Source: Ostrinia nubilalis (Eukaryota; Arthropoda; Insecta; Lepidoptera; Crambidae). Taken from it: DNA of 64,000 nt. Below, one piece after another: positions 44,604 to 55,879 of the stretch. The DNA lies in the NCBI RefSeq assembly GCF_963855985.1, contig NC_087106.1, positions 5,873,001 through 5,937,000 of the forward strand. The letters are read 5' to 3'. Each line of letters starts with the position of its first letter. The first letter of the stretch is position 1. The position numbers were made by a program, and so were the translations under genes. Under the pieces are notes generated by a model that saw only the letters and a program-made list of their open reading frames with translations, was not told where the DNA came from and ran no database searches.

Positions 44604-44817
44604 TCTATAATATAAAAATGAATCGCAAAAAATCTGAGGTAAGCGCATAACTCAACAACGCCTAGAACAATTTTACCAATTCTTTTTTAATGTTTGTTGA
44701 AGTCCAAGGATAGCTTTAACGGTGAAAAAAGTTGGAATAATTTCCGGGAAAACCCTAAAAAAACTCGAAACGACACCCTTAAGGGGGTAAAACGGGATCC
44801 ACGCGTACGAAGTCGCG
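44604..44817 (+). mobile_element. Helitron-like element, plus-orientation ACGCGTACGAAGTCGCG subfamily
   Basis: It starts CTATAATATAAAAATGAATCG and ends GGGATCCACGCGTACGAAGTCGCG without the final GCTAGT. It directly follows another Helitron. It is the reverse orientation of the copies at 8362, 15923 and 20303 and gives their 5' part. Confidence 0.68.
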
Positions 44818-45756
44818 TTTGATTGGCATACGGTGTTTTATCTATCGAAATCGTGGTTTGATTGAAGTAAGTCATTTACCTTTTAGGTTGGAAACGCGGG
44901 TTAGTGCTAAGCCACATTTCCATGTTTCAGCTTCAAGGAAAAATCCCCGAGACAAAGTAAATCCCCGCTTTGTTGGGTTCGATCTAGACCGAAACTAAGA
45001 AGCTTTACTTTGGCCTAAGCAGCGCTATTACGTGACTCAGGTATAAATGCAGGTCTAGCCACAATAGTTGGAAATACTCATCCAGATTTAGACGGACAGT
45101 CTAATCAGTCTAGACTCTAGACTAAAGTTTCAGGAACTGATATATTTTCCTACAGTGGGAAAGTAGATCAGTTTCTGAAACTTCAGGTTTTCTTCGCTTT
45201 CTTTAAGCCGTCGATCTATAGATTTAGTTGGCACAAAAACGATAGATTTTTGTTACTTTATAATGTCCTAATTTTATGTTATTTTTTACGGAGATACCAA
45301 GGATTAAAAGATCTTCGCCAATATTTAACCCGAATCGAATCCTCAAATTGTAATTCAATGATAATAATATCAAGTTATTGTGTAAACAAAATAGTAAATA
45401 CAGTCGACGATAACATATTTTTCATAATTTACACAATATTGAACTAGTTAATGTTATTTAAACATTAATTCCAAAAATAATTTTAAACTTTCGCGTTGCA
45501 TAATTGAATTAATTTAAACGCGTTAAAACCTGTTTAAATTAATTTAACATGGATACGTTAATTAAATCATTAATATTACTGAATTTATGTTAATATACAG
45601 GAATGAATTGATATCAAAATTACAGTTAAATTCAGTGTCAATGACAAATGGGTCTCATTAATTTTCAAGATAACCATCGGCCACAATATCTGTCACGATG
45701 ATTTATGTTTAACCGTCACGGAAACCATGGGAAATACACGGTAATACAGTTTTTTT
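44818..45756. other. intron DNA; no gene seen
   Basis: AT-rich. A long hairpin pairs GTTTCAGGAACTGATATATT (about 45129) with GATCAGTTTCTGAAACTTC (about 45168). Confidence 0.5.
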
Positions 45757-46035
45757 TAAGAAACGGGACTATTCCCACCTCTAGTACCCACCGCTGCAAC
45801 TCCTGTGTATGTATAACCAGGATCTACAGCTTAGCCTATAAAAACATAACCAGTGAAGGTGAAGTTTGTCCCGGAGGAAAGTTAAACTGTCATAAAGACT
45901 AGTGACTGAGTTTCTTGCGCTGCTTCTTCTCAGCACTGGCCCATTTATTGTCCTGAAGCAATGGTAGGGTTAATACTGGGACGTGTAAAAGTGCTTTTTT
46001 AAAGCCTATTTGCAGAAATTAATGAGTTTTATGAG
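45757..46035 (+). mobile_element. dispersed retroelement fragment plus 3' tail repeat
   Basis: Two repeat blocks lie in a row. 45757-45899 is the ACTATTCCCACCTCTAGTAC / CTACAGCTTAGCCTATAAAA family. 45900-46035 is the TTTCTTGCGCTGCTTCTTCT tail. A GAAATTAATCAGAAGAAC word follows, as after the copy at 31735. Confidence 0.7.
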
Positions 46036-46184
46036 TTTTATACTCGCAACGAAATTAATCAGAAGAACATTAAGAGGATTAGATATTATAAACATAGGAG
46101 GAGTTCGAAATCAAGTTTCGGCTTCATCCATTGCAAAGCGGACAATTTTGTTACAAAGAAGATTTTGACGACTTTTAGGCCGAT

Positions 46185-46260
46185 TGTAGACATCTTTTTC
46201 TTAAAATAGTAATACACGGGTCTTAACGCGACGTTTATTAATTAATTACATTAAGACGTT
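46185..46260. repeat. small palindrome ACACGGGTC...GACCCGTGT
   Basis: AATACACGGGTCTTAACGCGACG is roughly inverted within 80 bp (CGTTGACCCGTGTTATT). The left half recurs at 52350, inside a MITE. Confidence 0.6.
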
Positions 46261-46632
46261 GACCCGTGTTATTTTAATTGAAATGGAACGCGAAAGTTTA
46301 AAATCCGTTTTTCACCGGACGACGGACCGTCAAAGTCAATATCCTTTGTTTGCAATAAATTTTGTCGCCAGTCCTATGTCAAAAAACCATACACTAACCA
46401 GGCGAAAAAATCGGGCCGTAGGCCGGTAAAAAAAAACGGATGTTTACAAATGGCCTCAGGCCGTATAATTTGTAAATGCCAAATTCTCCATTTTGCCGCT
46501 GGTAAATTAGAGAGGCTCGTTCGTTCTTCGTAGTCTAAATGACGTGACGATGATGAAGATGATGATGATATTGATGATGATGACGGTAATGATAATAAAG
46601 AGAATACTATGGAACAGGAATTATGAACATAC

Positions 46633-46736
46633 CCAGCATGCGTATTATTGTCTTCCGTGACTTGGCCTGCCTCGTCTCTCCATGGATGTGGCCGTTCAGC
46701 AGTCCCACTTTAGTCTTCTCCATCACTCGTGTCGAC
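46633..46736 (-). CDS. neuropeptide GPCR, exon with third cytoplasmic loop
   Basis: This 104-bp exon is flanked by acceptor TATTATCTTTTCAG and donor GTATGT on the minus strand. One base completes the Arg codon left open by the TM5 exon, 34 full codons follow, and one base opens the Ala codon finished by the TM6 exon. The peptide (STRVMEKTKVGLLNGHIHGE, then TRQAKSRKTIIRML) is basic and ends in the RKTIIRML entry to TM6, as in CAPA/pyrokinin-type receptors, where this loop contacts the G protein. It was too short to stand out as an open frame. Its assignment rests on exact phase fit with both neighbours and the continuous [11 protein letters not shown] junction. Confidence 0.92.
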
Positions 46737-47555
46737 CTGAAAAGATAATAGAATAAATAAACTGGAACGAATTATTTCAAAATAAGTTATACAAGTGTTG
46801 AAAACTACACTCGGCGTCAAATAAATCGCACAGCCCGCGATAAGCACTTTCAAACGTATGTATCCTCACTTCCCACCAATATTGGGACCATTTGAAAGCC
46901 TATAAAATAGAGGAAATGTTTTACTCCAAAAATGTGTATTTAGACGGATCTAGTGTCTCTTAAAACGACAGGTTACGCTTGAGGCAACTGTTACGGTTAA
47001 TAAAACTGTTAAATTGGGATTAATCGCTATCCATCTGTTAAAGGGACACGTGAGATCATTTTAGGTCTTAAAACCCCAAAAATTGGTCTGATTGGTCCCA
47101 GAGGTGAGCCCCAATATTGTTTTTTTTAAGTCACATTTATGGTACCGGTTAATTGTTTAAAAAGAAAAATGTGTTTTTCTTTAAGGTCATTTATTGGGCT
47201 TTCAAAAAACATCAATATTGGTGGAGTACCAACCATGATTGTGTCAGAATCAAATCTTTATTAAACTTATTGTCGCGGGAGGTGCGATTTCTTTGACACT
47301 GACTGTACCTGTACCTACTTACAAAATAAGTTATACAAGCGTTGAAAACTAGTTTAAATTTGAATTTCCATACTAAACGTCATTATTTCCATACTAAACG
47401 TCATTATAAACAGTTCAACTGGCGTAATGTCATCAGACTAACATTTGCCCCAAGAGGGACACGCTACTTACAGCAGGCATTGTTATTCGATTTGTACCCG
47501 TACTACTAATAATCCTGGCTTTCATCCTGACTTCATCTGGATATGTTAGGCTAGG

Positions 47556-47874
47556 TTTCCACCAAGGTGGAGCGGAGCGGAGATAATAGAAATAGAAAAA
47601 ACATTTATTTTGGATCGAACATAAAATTAATACAGACACCTAGTTTGATTAAGCAAAATGGAGTTGGAACCAAGAATGGCCACCGATCACCATGTGTCAT
47701 GCTCTGAGGTAGTAGAACCCAGAACATGCGGAAGTCATTGTTAGAGAGGAGTTGTGTCGGGCGGACTTATTTTTCTTTAGAATTTGACAGCTGCGCGGAG
47801 CGGAGAGATGTGGAAATAATGAAAGCTGATTGGTTATTCAAAAGACATCTCCGCTCCGCTACGCTTTGGTGGAC
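47556..47874. mobile_element. inverted-repeat element with CCACCAA...GGAGCGGAG arms
   Basis: TTTCCACCAAGGTGGAGCGG and CGGAGAT at the left are inverted as ATCTCCGCTCCGCTACGC with TTTGGTGGA at the right. The interior block ATGTGTCATGCTCTGAGGTA (about 47691) has an inverted relative at about 51167-51243. Confidence 0.72.
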
Positions 47875-48419
47875 TGTCTTCTGTCGTAGTTTTTATAGTG
47901 CAGGTATTGTCAAAAATGTTGTTGTGCCTTTTTTGTGTATTTTATGTATTTTTTTAGTATCGCCTGTTATTTAGCATTATTACTGTTTTTATTTTATCAG
48001 GATATACCGCTTAGTTTAAAAGTTATTACGTTTTCTTTACAATAAGTAATTGGAAGAAAAAAAATTCTATAAAAAATTAAAAAAAAATCTCAAAAATTTT
48101 TTGACCCCTTTTTTGTCGATAAAAATAGGTCTAGTTTCATCTATTTTCATATGTACACTTTAACGTGACTCACACTGTATTTCCAAAGCACACCTTGAAA
48201 GATTGCGGAAGCGAGCGTAGGGCAAATGAAAACATAAATATATCAAAACCCGTCGTTTATCAAGCGACTAAGGAAAAGGGCTGTGAGTAGCTGATTATGA
48301 GTGATTGATGACCAGAAATACGTAACCTTAACCCTCTAAGGTAGAAGCTCGAATTATACAGGGTGTCCCATTAGTGGGTGATCAAACAAAAATATTTTTT
48401 TAAGAATACTAGTATTGCA

Positions 48420-48572
48420 TTTACTATAGTCCCATCAGCTCCTCGTACTAATCTAAATATGCTAGTGTTACGAGTGGGTTCACCACAATAGTCCAGCGGC
48501 AGTAGGGTTTGAACCAGTGTTCTTCGGATCTCGAGTCGGCAAGTCCGAAATCTTCAACGTTCGACTATTGTC
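48420..48572 (-). mobile_element. tRNA-derived SINE family B, inverted copy
   Basis: GTTACGAGTGGGTTCACCAC, AATAGTCCAGCGGCAG and GGGTTTGAACC are the inverse of the copy at 18237. The B box is decayed. The 61-codon minus frame here is not a gene. Confidence 0.72.
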
Positions 48573-49261
48573 ACTTGTATTGATTGATTCTACTGCTTGA
48601 ATGCAACAACTTTCCCTAAGAGAAGGAAGTTCAAATCTTCCATAAAAAGAAACCTTTTCATTCAAATAAAATAAACAACAGTAACCAGCTAATTAATATG
48701 GGGACATACATTTTCGAGGATTGGGAATTGAGATATTGGTCCTGTAGGAATGTTATTGCATTTGAGTAGTAGAAACAATCCTTTTTAATGGTTCATCCTG
48801 TATGTTCTTACTGGAGTTTTAAAAGCTGTCAGCTTCAAATAAAGTGGGAGCTATATTTCCAATCTTAAAGGGTTAAACTTTCGTTTCGTCATAATTAATT
48901 AAACAGCATTAGAAAGTAGAGTAGACATGAAATTAATTATTTAGCGAGTTATAATATTTTACCTGAAACTGCGAATAGGAATTCAAATAATTATTAATTT
49001 CCGCAAAAACAAATGTTATAGACGTTAATTAATTAATACAATTGTGACTTGCTTTTCATAATAAATGATTGACATAAGCACCTACTATTCTGGAATATTC
49101 CATTATTAAATGATTTTAATGAAACGCTGCAAAGCTTTAAAATACCAGGAAGAAAATTATTAAATTAAATTGGCTTTATTATTGAATTATGTTTAAATTA
49201 TTACATTAATGGTTCTAATAAAACTAGGCTTAAATATAAATTGTATTTGATTATTATAATT

Positions 49262-49465
49262 TGATGTTTCCTGAGTAAAAAAACAAGAGTTTGAATTAAT
49301 TGACTTATCTAAAAATACTCGACACGTATTTTTTTCACTTTTTCAAACTAATGAAAATTGAAAGAGATAAAGTGCGCCAAAGTTCTAAAGAAGAGATCCG
49401 TGACGTCAAGGCGTGGTTATAAGGGTAGCACTTTGTGACGTCACGCGGAACTTCAACGCACGATA
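49262..49465. repeat. dispersed ~200-bp repeat, inverted partner of 54947-55131
   Basis: GATGTTTCCTGAGTAAAAAAAC, ACTCGACACGTATTTTTTTC and GTGACGTCACGCGGAACTTC reappear inverted at 54947-55131 (GAAGTTCCGCGCGACGTCAC, GAGTACTTTTTGATAAGC, CAGGAAACATC). It may be a small DNA element. Confidence 0.78.
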
Positions 49466-49593
49466 ACTTCGTAAATACTTGTTTGATTGACAAATAAAGA
49501 TATTAAGTGTCCAATATTTTTCGATAATATTATTGACGGACTAAAAGGTTTTTTTTTTAAAACACGCCTATTGTTCTCACGAGTTGTTGCCAC

Positions 49594-49650
49594 AAGCAAG
49601 TGACAGGACCTTACTTGCCAGTGGCGCCAACTGATGAGCGCAATATGAAA
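49594..49650 (-). mobile_element. fragment of the AATGAGGGCTATCG MITE family
   Basis: GTGACAGGACCTTACTTGCC and AGTGGCGCCAACTGATGAGC are the inverse of the interior of 37405-37620. Confidence 0.7.
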
Positions 49651-49687
49651 ACTCTACAATCTACGAGTATAAATAAATATCATTGGA

Positions 49688-49983
49688 CATTTTACACTAC
49701 GCTTCTAGTCCCAAAATGAGAAAAACTTGTACTATGGGTACTAGACAACGGATATAAACATCGTCGTCGTCGTCGTCGTCGTTTCAGCCGAAAGATATAA
49801 ACATAATTATAATTAAATATATTTTTAATATAAATACATACATAATTTACATGTAACACCCAGACCCATCACAGAAATTAAAATTCATCATTTCAATTTC
49901 TGCCCGACCGGGAATCGAACCTCGGGACCTCTTGGCATAGTGGTCCGTTGCGTTCTGAACCTCTACACCAAACGGCCGACCGA
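49688..49983 (-). mobile_element. SINE family A, inverted copy with CGT repeat insert
   Basis: ACACTACGCTTCTAGTCCCA, TACTAGACAACGGATATAAA and, further on, GAATCGAACCTCGGGACC (inverse of the B box) are the family-A SINE backwards. It has a (CGT)n run with TTTCAGCCGAAAG (49761-49795), a piece of an RTE 3' end. Confidence 0.82.
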
Positions 49984-51444
49984 TAAATCAAACAATCATG
50001 ATTAAAAGATTAATTATAACCTTAATTGATTCCCAAAATCCATTAACACGGTCTGGGATTAGCTGAACTATTAGTACTAACTGGGTTAAACTTATTTCCA
50101 ACACAGGTCTGAATTGTTACAAACAGAATAACATTTTAACTCGATCAAACAGCCCCAAAATTCTGAGAATGAGAATAATCCTTTTAGTTTAGTATGAACA
50201 TGTCACGATGTTTAGGCAGGTACTGATTGAAACCAATTTGTATCATTCGCTCTATTTAATTAAAATTTAACTGGAAGTTGATTTGTATTATGTTCTAATT
50301 GAAAATGCAATCTAATACAGTTACTTACGTTCCACTCAAACAGTAATTTTATCCTCCAATACTTCTATAGAAATTGTAATTAATTGATTTAGTAGCAGCA
50401 CCTGCTAATCAATTAATGACAAAATTCTATGGAAGTAATTCTACCTATATTAGTTTATTTTATTGGTGTCAAATGTACCTATATTGCAAGAAGAATGTCA
50501 AAACCTAGTTTTATTTGAGAGCGATTAGTATCATAGCTCATGAGTTAGTATCGATTGAAAAATGATAGTTGATATATCATTTTCAAATCAAATCGGTAGC
50601 CCAACATCAACATAATTCGTGTCACGCTAATACGCGCTTGAATAGCGCTGTTAAACTCGATTACAGCTCTGGTTAAATTTTAACATTTTATTCTAAAACT
50701 TATTTAATGAGCAGACTATAACAGCCGATATATTTCATAGGTATTCTGCTCCAGTAGTTTTATTTAAGTGTCCCGTCATACACGGCACCCCTATAAGATT
50801 TTAAACTTCCCAGTTCCATTACAATTGAAAACAATGGCTCTCCAAGTCACTCCAAGTCTTCCAAAGTCGATGACCAAAACATTTAAGTACCCGTATTTCC
50901 GTAAACAGTGTCGTTGTTCCCGCGGTCTAACATTGTCCAGGCAATGACCTCTCTGAAATGGAGCCTTACTAATTGATAATTTTAAGTAGCACCACGCGGT
51001 CTGATCAAAGGATGTACAGGACTCGAGCTGGGAACAGAGCGCCTTCGAGCCACTGTAATCTGCCACTTAACAATTAATTTGGGTGTCTTGACATTTCTAA
51101 CCACATCTCGTTTTATACAGCCAGCCAACGTGGTCCGTGTGTCCAAAAATGGTCACCGCAGAATAACAGCGTCATGTTCTGGGTTTTTGTTTACTACTCG
51201 AGAGCATGACACATGCTGAGCGGTGGCCAATTTTGGTTCTAACTACTTGTACTTGCTTTTTGTTATCTGTGTGTTATATTTTAAGTTGGAACCAAATAAA
51301 TGATTTCTTTCTTTCTTTTTTTCAACGTTGTTTGCTTAGGATTGACTGCAAATATCTACTTTTCACTATCTTGTGCCACGCTTGTATTCAACGTGAAGTA
51401 TCTCTAACACCTCATATTGAATTATGTTGGTTCTAATTTCTAAT
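49984..51444. other. intron DNA; no gene seen
   Basis: AT-rich. 51167-51243 resembles, inverted, the interior of the element at 47556-47874. The 91-codon minus frame at 50791-51066 overlaps a patch with CAGGACTCGAGCTGGGAACAG that looks like an eroded inverted SINE; no domain was recognised. Confidence 0.5.
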
Positions 51445-51719
51445 GCTGAGTTGCACCACCTAAAATTAACGGTAACTATGACGATAACTGTGAGTTTACG
51501 TTAGGTGTGCTCGCTAGCGACTGCGTAAAAAAATGACATTGCTTGTATGACATATTGTTCAGCGCCCCTAGCGGCTACTTTCAAGTAACAAAATCTTCAT
51601 AGAGATTTTTGACGTACTCACTAGCGAGCACACTTATCGTAAACTCATGGTAGGTACACTGGTGCTTTTTGTATGGAGTTTGACAAATTTTTGACGTTTG
51701 TTAAAGAAAAGTAAGATGG
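51445..51719. mobile_element. GGCTGAGTTGCACC-family MITE split by another MITE
   Basis: The left half (51445-51487) and right half (51662-51719) match the two halves of the family. Exactly at CGATAAC/CGGTGC they are separated by a different element (51488-51661). The right terminus is degraded. Confidence 0.85.
51488..51661. mobile_element. MITE with GAGTTTACGTTAGGTGTGCT arms, nested
   Basis: The arms GAGTTTACGTTAGGTGTGCTCGCTAGCG and its inverse flank GCGCCCCTAGCGGCTACTTT. The left tip has lost about 9 bp relative to the copy at 55636. It is nested inside the older MITE. Confidence 0.85.
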
Positions 51720-51883
51720 ATTTTAGAGGCAAGTAGGTACGTTACTTACGTAGGTACATTAAATCTGATTTTTCTATTTCTGACTACTTATTCGTAAATT
51801 GCTACTAAAACTACTAAATTAACTGAGCCGATCTGTGACATTATCTTTAATTGAACGGATTGTTCATTCACGACAAAGACTTA

Positions 51884-52001
51884 GGCTGAGTTGCACCACC
51901 TAACTTTAACCATGACTATAACGATAACCGGTGTATTTTATATGGAGTTTGACAGATTTTTGACGTTTGTTAAAGTCAAAATAAGATAGTGCAACCCAGC
52001 C
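51884..52001. mobile_element. GGCTGAGTTGCACC-family MITE
   Basis: 118 bp from GGCTGAGTTGCACCACCTAA to ATAGTGCAACCCAGCC. TTA precedes it and TAA follows it. Confidence 0.9.
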
Positions 52002-52295
52002 TAAAACTGTCTGCAAAAATGAATTAGAAGTCATTGTACTTTTAATTTGACCTTTCAAGTAATTAGCTGGCTGTTATTTTTGGACTACACTCGACCAAAG
52101 GATCTTAATTTGACTAGAAACTTTCATCTCTAGTTAATAGATTTTGGTACGATGACCCGGACGACGACACCACGAGTTGTTACGATCCTTGTTCTGCAAT
52201 TTGAGGGTATTTTTAGAGCAAAAGCATAATACTTATTAACAAATGAAACGAAAAAATATTAAATAAAATGGCAGACGGCACTAAGGAAACAATAA

Positions 52296-52540
52296 GGCTG
52301 AGTTGCATCCCTGTCTTTAACAGTAACTATAATAACCTTATCCAGTTAAAATAGTAAGACACGGGTCTTAACGCGACGTTTATTAATGAGTTACATTATG
52401 TACTCACGGCTTGAAGTTTCGGCTGCGATGCTGCAGCCGTGGTCACAAGCAGACGAGTCCAGTTAAACCTTATCCAGTGTTTTTGTACCTATGGACTTTT
52501 GACGATTGTTAGAGTTAACGTAAGATGGTGCAACCCAGCC
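52296..52540. mobile_element. GGCTGAGTTGCA-family MITE with internal insert, TAA duplication
   Basis: The ends GGCTGAGTTGCATCC and GGTGCAACCCAGCC have TAA on both sides (52293-52295 and 52541-52543). About 120 bp beginning TAAAATAGTAAGACACGGGT sits in the middle, and the host words CTTATCCAGT(T)AAA are repeated on both sides of it. The insert resembles 46185-46260 at its left. Confidence 0.85.
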
Positions 52541-52715
52541 TAAGTAGGTGAAGAAATACTTTTGTACTGGAACTGTATCTAAAATTAATTAAATCAAAGC
52601 ATAGGCATAAAATAGTAAAAAGATATACACACCTATATTTTTAGATTTTATTTTGCAATTCAATGTTTTACTCGTTATAAAAAGCAATTACTTCATCTAA
52701 GTCATCTTCATCGTC

Positions 52716-52980
52716 GTTGGCCGTTTGATGTAGTGGTTCGAAACAGACTACTATTCCGGAGGTAGCGGGTTCGATTCCCGCACAGTACAAACATTTGTGT
52801 GCATGAACATAGTTGTTTGTATTAGACTGGGTGTTTTCTATGTATAATAAGTATGTATTTACAAAAAAAAAGTATTTTAGTATGTTTATTTATATCCGTT
52901 GTCTAGTACCCATAGTACAAGCTTTGCTTAGTTTGGGACTAGAAGCGCAGTGTAAAATGTCCAAGGATTAAAAAAAAAAA
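52716..52980 (+). mobile_element. tRNA-derived SINE, family A, full copy
   Basis: The TAGTGGTTCGAAACAGACTA head, B box GGGTTCGATTCCCG, the same body as 2358-2616, and a poly-A tail at 52969-52980. Confidence 0.9.
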
Positions 52981-53289
52981 GTCACTTTTAATGTTTTTTA
53001 TTAGGAACGTCGCCAAAGTATTGGTCAAAACTGAATAACTGTTATTTTCACTAGCAGTATTTAATTTTTAGATTTATTTTTAATGTAAAATTATTTAATA
53101 CCTACTTATTAAAAGTATAATACTTTCGAGCTTTTTCACATACCAGTGAACAAAGAACCCTCTTCTTGGAAGGAAAACGATTCCGAAGTAACTGTATAAA
53201 TATTTTCTCTTGAAAAATTTGCCTTTCTAGGAAACTGACACAAGTCATTCAACAAAGCGCCTTTTAGATAATCTCTGTAGCATCTCTTA

Positions 53290-53425
53290 GAGTAGGCGCA
53301 CACCGTTGATTTTTCGTCGGCCGATAGTTTAGTCGGGCAGTTGATCAGTATGGGCATGTATGGGTGCGCACACTACGCCGATTCGATTTGACCGATTCTT
53401 CATACAAATTAAAATCGGACGTGTA
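53290..53425. repeat. copy of the TCGGCCGATAGTT repeat
   Basis: See 6706-6852. This copy has GTCGGCCGATAGTTTAGTCG and TGATCAGTATGGGCATGTATG. The following GTCGCCATCGCCGGCGCTAT and TCATAGGCC also occurs at 56500-56525, so another dispersed repeat adjoins it. Confidence 0.55.
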
Positions 53426-53814
53426 GGTCGCCATCGCCGGCGCTATCATAGGCCAATGACAGGTCGCGCGGACTGTTATGGGTCGCGATCTGCACGCGTT
53501 GGTGTGGTTTGGTCGTTACATTCCCTCTAATATGGTCGAGTGAAGCGATGGCTGGTTCACTCGTCATGTCTGTGAACAGGCGCTGCTTTCGGGGACTGGT
53601 CAATCCAAGTTATTCAAATTTATGTATGCGAGTCATTTCTACTAGTATCTTAATATGTAAGTCTAGATATTAGCACGTCACTACCTTGTTTAATATACCA
53701 GGCAATCTTGTATACCGATTCTTATAAGATACACCATACAAGAATGCATGGTAAATTCAGTGAACTGCTCCTGAATCGAATGTACCTATTACTACTATTT
53801 CTATTTATTTATAG

Positions 53815-54000
53815 TGGTGACTGAGTTTGTTGCGGCGCTTCTTCTCAGCACTTGCCAAATGTTGGTCTCGAAGCGCTGGTAGGGTAAAAAGATTATGAGA
53901 CATGTAGAGGCTCCTTAAGAGCAAAATGACGATTTGTAAGAACTATTTATTAGTCTAAAAAAAATAAAGAAATTTTGACTTTGACTTTGACTTTAAAGCT
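53815..54000 (+). mobile_element. retroelement 3' tail with GACTTT repeat
   Basis: A divergent version of the 9903-10040 block (TTTGTTGCGGCGCTTCTTCT, AGCGCTGGTAGGGTAAAAAG) ending in a (GACTTT)n run, a usual terminal repeat of LINE copies. Confidence 0.68.
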
Positions 54001-54484
54001 TTACTAGTGCTAGCATTACATTGTTCTGTTGTTATTTTTAGCTGAGGGTTTTCACTTTGAAATTTTATTTCGGTAACAATAAAGGTCTAATTTTAATTTA
54101 CCTTAATTACAGCGTTAAATGAGATTGACAAAAGGGCAAGTGCCAAAAAAAGAATTTGACATTTTCGCGGGAAAGAAACTAAGTAATTTGAGAAGCCATT
54201 CGATTTGACTAATTATCCCAACTATAATAGAAAATTTACTAATATTGATTTAGAAACCTCACACAAAAATTGTACCTAATCAATCAAACTAGACTTATTT
54301 TACTCTTTTTACAAATGATTAAAAATTACAAAGATTTTCCAATCTTTCAAGAAACCTTACATGCAGTCTGAACACTAAACCCGCTCACCCGCCGACATAA
54401 GTCGTCGACTTTTAACTTGCAGTCAAAAGTCATAGAATTTTAATATAAAAAAATATTGGACATGTATATTTTTAAATGTAGTGT

Positions 54485-54904
54485 GTGTTGCCAGTGATGG
54501 TGTATGGCTCTGAGACGTGGTCGCTTACTATGGGCCTCATAAGAAGGCTCAAGGTCACCCAAAGAGCGATGGAACGTGCTATGCTCGGAGTTTCCCTGCG
54601 TGATCGAATCAGAAATGAGGAGATCCGTAGGAGAACCAGAGTGACTGACATAGCCCGCAGAATCGCTAAAATCAAGTGGCAGTGGGCGAGGCACATAGCT
54701 CGAAGAGCTGATGGCCGCTGGGGCAGAAAAGTTCTTGAGTGGCGACCACGAGCTGGAAGACGTAGCGTGGGCAGGCCTCCCACTAGGTGGACCGACGATC
54801 TGGTGAAGGTCGCGGGAAGTACCTGGATGCAAGCGGCGCAGGACCGGTCTTTGTGGAAATCCTTGGGGGAGGCCTTTGTCCAGCAGTGGACGTCTTTCGG
54901 CTGA
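54485..54904 (+). pseudogene. RTE-type LINE reverse transcriptase, C-terminal fragment
   Basis: A 139-codon open frame that begins inside the protein. It reads VMVYGSETWSLT, then RRLKVTQRAMERAMLGVSLR, IAKIKWQWARHIARR, RPPTRWTDDLVKVAGSTWMQ and EAFVQQWTSFG before the stop. This is the conserved tail that follows the reverse-transcriptase domain in RTE/BovB-like LINEs of insects. The polymerase and endonuclease domains are absent, so it is a dead 5'-truncated copy. The 3' CGTCCACTGCTGGACAAAGG-type word (read inverted) is the one seen at 25930 and 59744. The long minus frames overlapping it (162 and 103 codons) are shadows. Confidence 0.9.
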
Positions 54905-54946
54905 AACGACGATATTTTTAATTGTCAATCAAGCAAATAATTATAA

Positions 54947-55131
54947 AGTTATAGTGCGTTGAAGTTCCGCGCGACGTCACAAAGTGCTGTACTTTTACTT
55001 TAGAACTTTGGCACGGTTTATATCTTTACATTTTTATTCGTTTTAAAAAGTGAAAAATATGTGTCGAGTACTTTTTGATAAGCTAACTGACGAACTAATT
55101 AAAACTCTTGCTTTTTTACCCAGGAAACATC
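54947..55131. repeat. dispersed ~190-bp repeat, inverted partner of 49262-49465
   Basis: See the partner entry. The two copies face each other 5.5 kb apart inside the same intron. Confidence 0.78.
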
Positions 55132-55635
55132 CCTACTGTCGACATGATTCTTTTGAAATAAAGCCACCAGGCTTGGAATGTAGAGTCCTTTATGGCTCAC
55201 AAACTATGTCTACATAATATACTGACACGCCTGCAAACGCCAAGTCGATCATAATTTACTTCAGCGACAAACGACAAAGGATGTACGGCTTAGTGGAGCA
55301 TTCCCAGTCCCATATGATAGACAGGAGCAATTAAGCGTGCTATTGCAGGTACCTATATGTTGACAACAAATCGCACGACTCAATGTTTGACAAACGGCGT
55401 CATTTGTTTGCAAGTGCTTTGTAAAATACCGAAGGCAAATTGGAATCGTTCTTACGTAGGAGGTTGTGATCAAAGGATTAAATAATAATCGAGCTATTGA
55501 ATCGGAACTTTAAAGCGCAAAACGTGATAGAGCTGCCAACGACCGCGCGGAAATGTCAACACTTTGTTCAATAAGTTGGTCAACAAATTGGTTTTTCAAT
55601 TTTAATTAAGAATAAAGTGAATCAAATCTAGTAAA
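55132..55635. other. intron DNA; no gene seen
   Basis: A 70-codon minus frame at 55261-55473 has no domain. No repeats were recognised. Confidence 0.5.
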
Positions 55636-55821
55636 CTGTGTGCCTACCATGAGTTTACGTTAAGTGAGCTCGCTAGCGAATACGTCAAAAAATTCTATGA
55701 AGATTTTATTTCTTGAAAGTAGCCACTAGGGGCGCTGCACAATATGTCATACATTTAAATGTCATTTTTTTACGCAGTCGCTAGCGAGCACACCTAACGT
55801 AAACTCATGGTAGGCACACTG
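55636..55821. mobile_element. 186-bp MITE with GTGCCTACCATGAGTTTACG arms
   Basis: The left arm CTGTGTGCCTACCATGAGTT continues to CGCTAGCGAA; the right arm TCGCTAGCGAGCACACCTAA continues to GGCACACTG. It is the fuller copy of the element nested at 51488-51661. Its interior AGCCACTAGGGGCGCTGCAC is shared, inverted. Confidence 0.9.
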
Positions 55822-55879
55822 AAATGAACTATTTTTGGCCATGAAACATCACTCTCACTAAGATTATATTCGTATCGGA

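Larger units (their letters stand above)
22077..46632 (-). other. receptor intron, 24.6 kb
   Basis: Bounded by a donor GTATGT after 46633 and an acceptor CAG before 22076, both on the minus strand. It breaks the TM6 start in phase 1. Its contents are listed separately: Helitrons, MITEs, SINE-like repeats, THAP exon relics and the unexplained exon chain near 29.5-30.4 kb. Confidence 0.85.

Noticed and set aside
53409..53603. 64-codon minus frame (MTSPRKQRLFTDMTSEPAIA)
   Set aside because: Overlaps a dispersed repeat (GTCGCCATCGCCGGCGC also near 56500); likely the edge of a transposon rather than a host gene.
54440..54928. 162-codon minus-strand frame
   Set aside because: Lies over the RTE fragment whose plus-strand frame has the family motifs.
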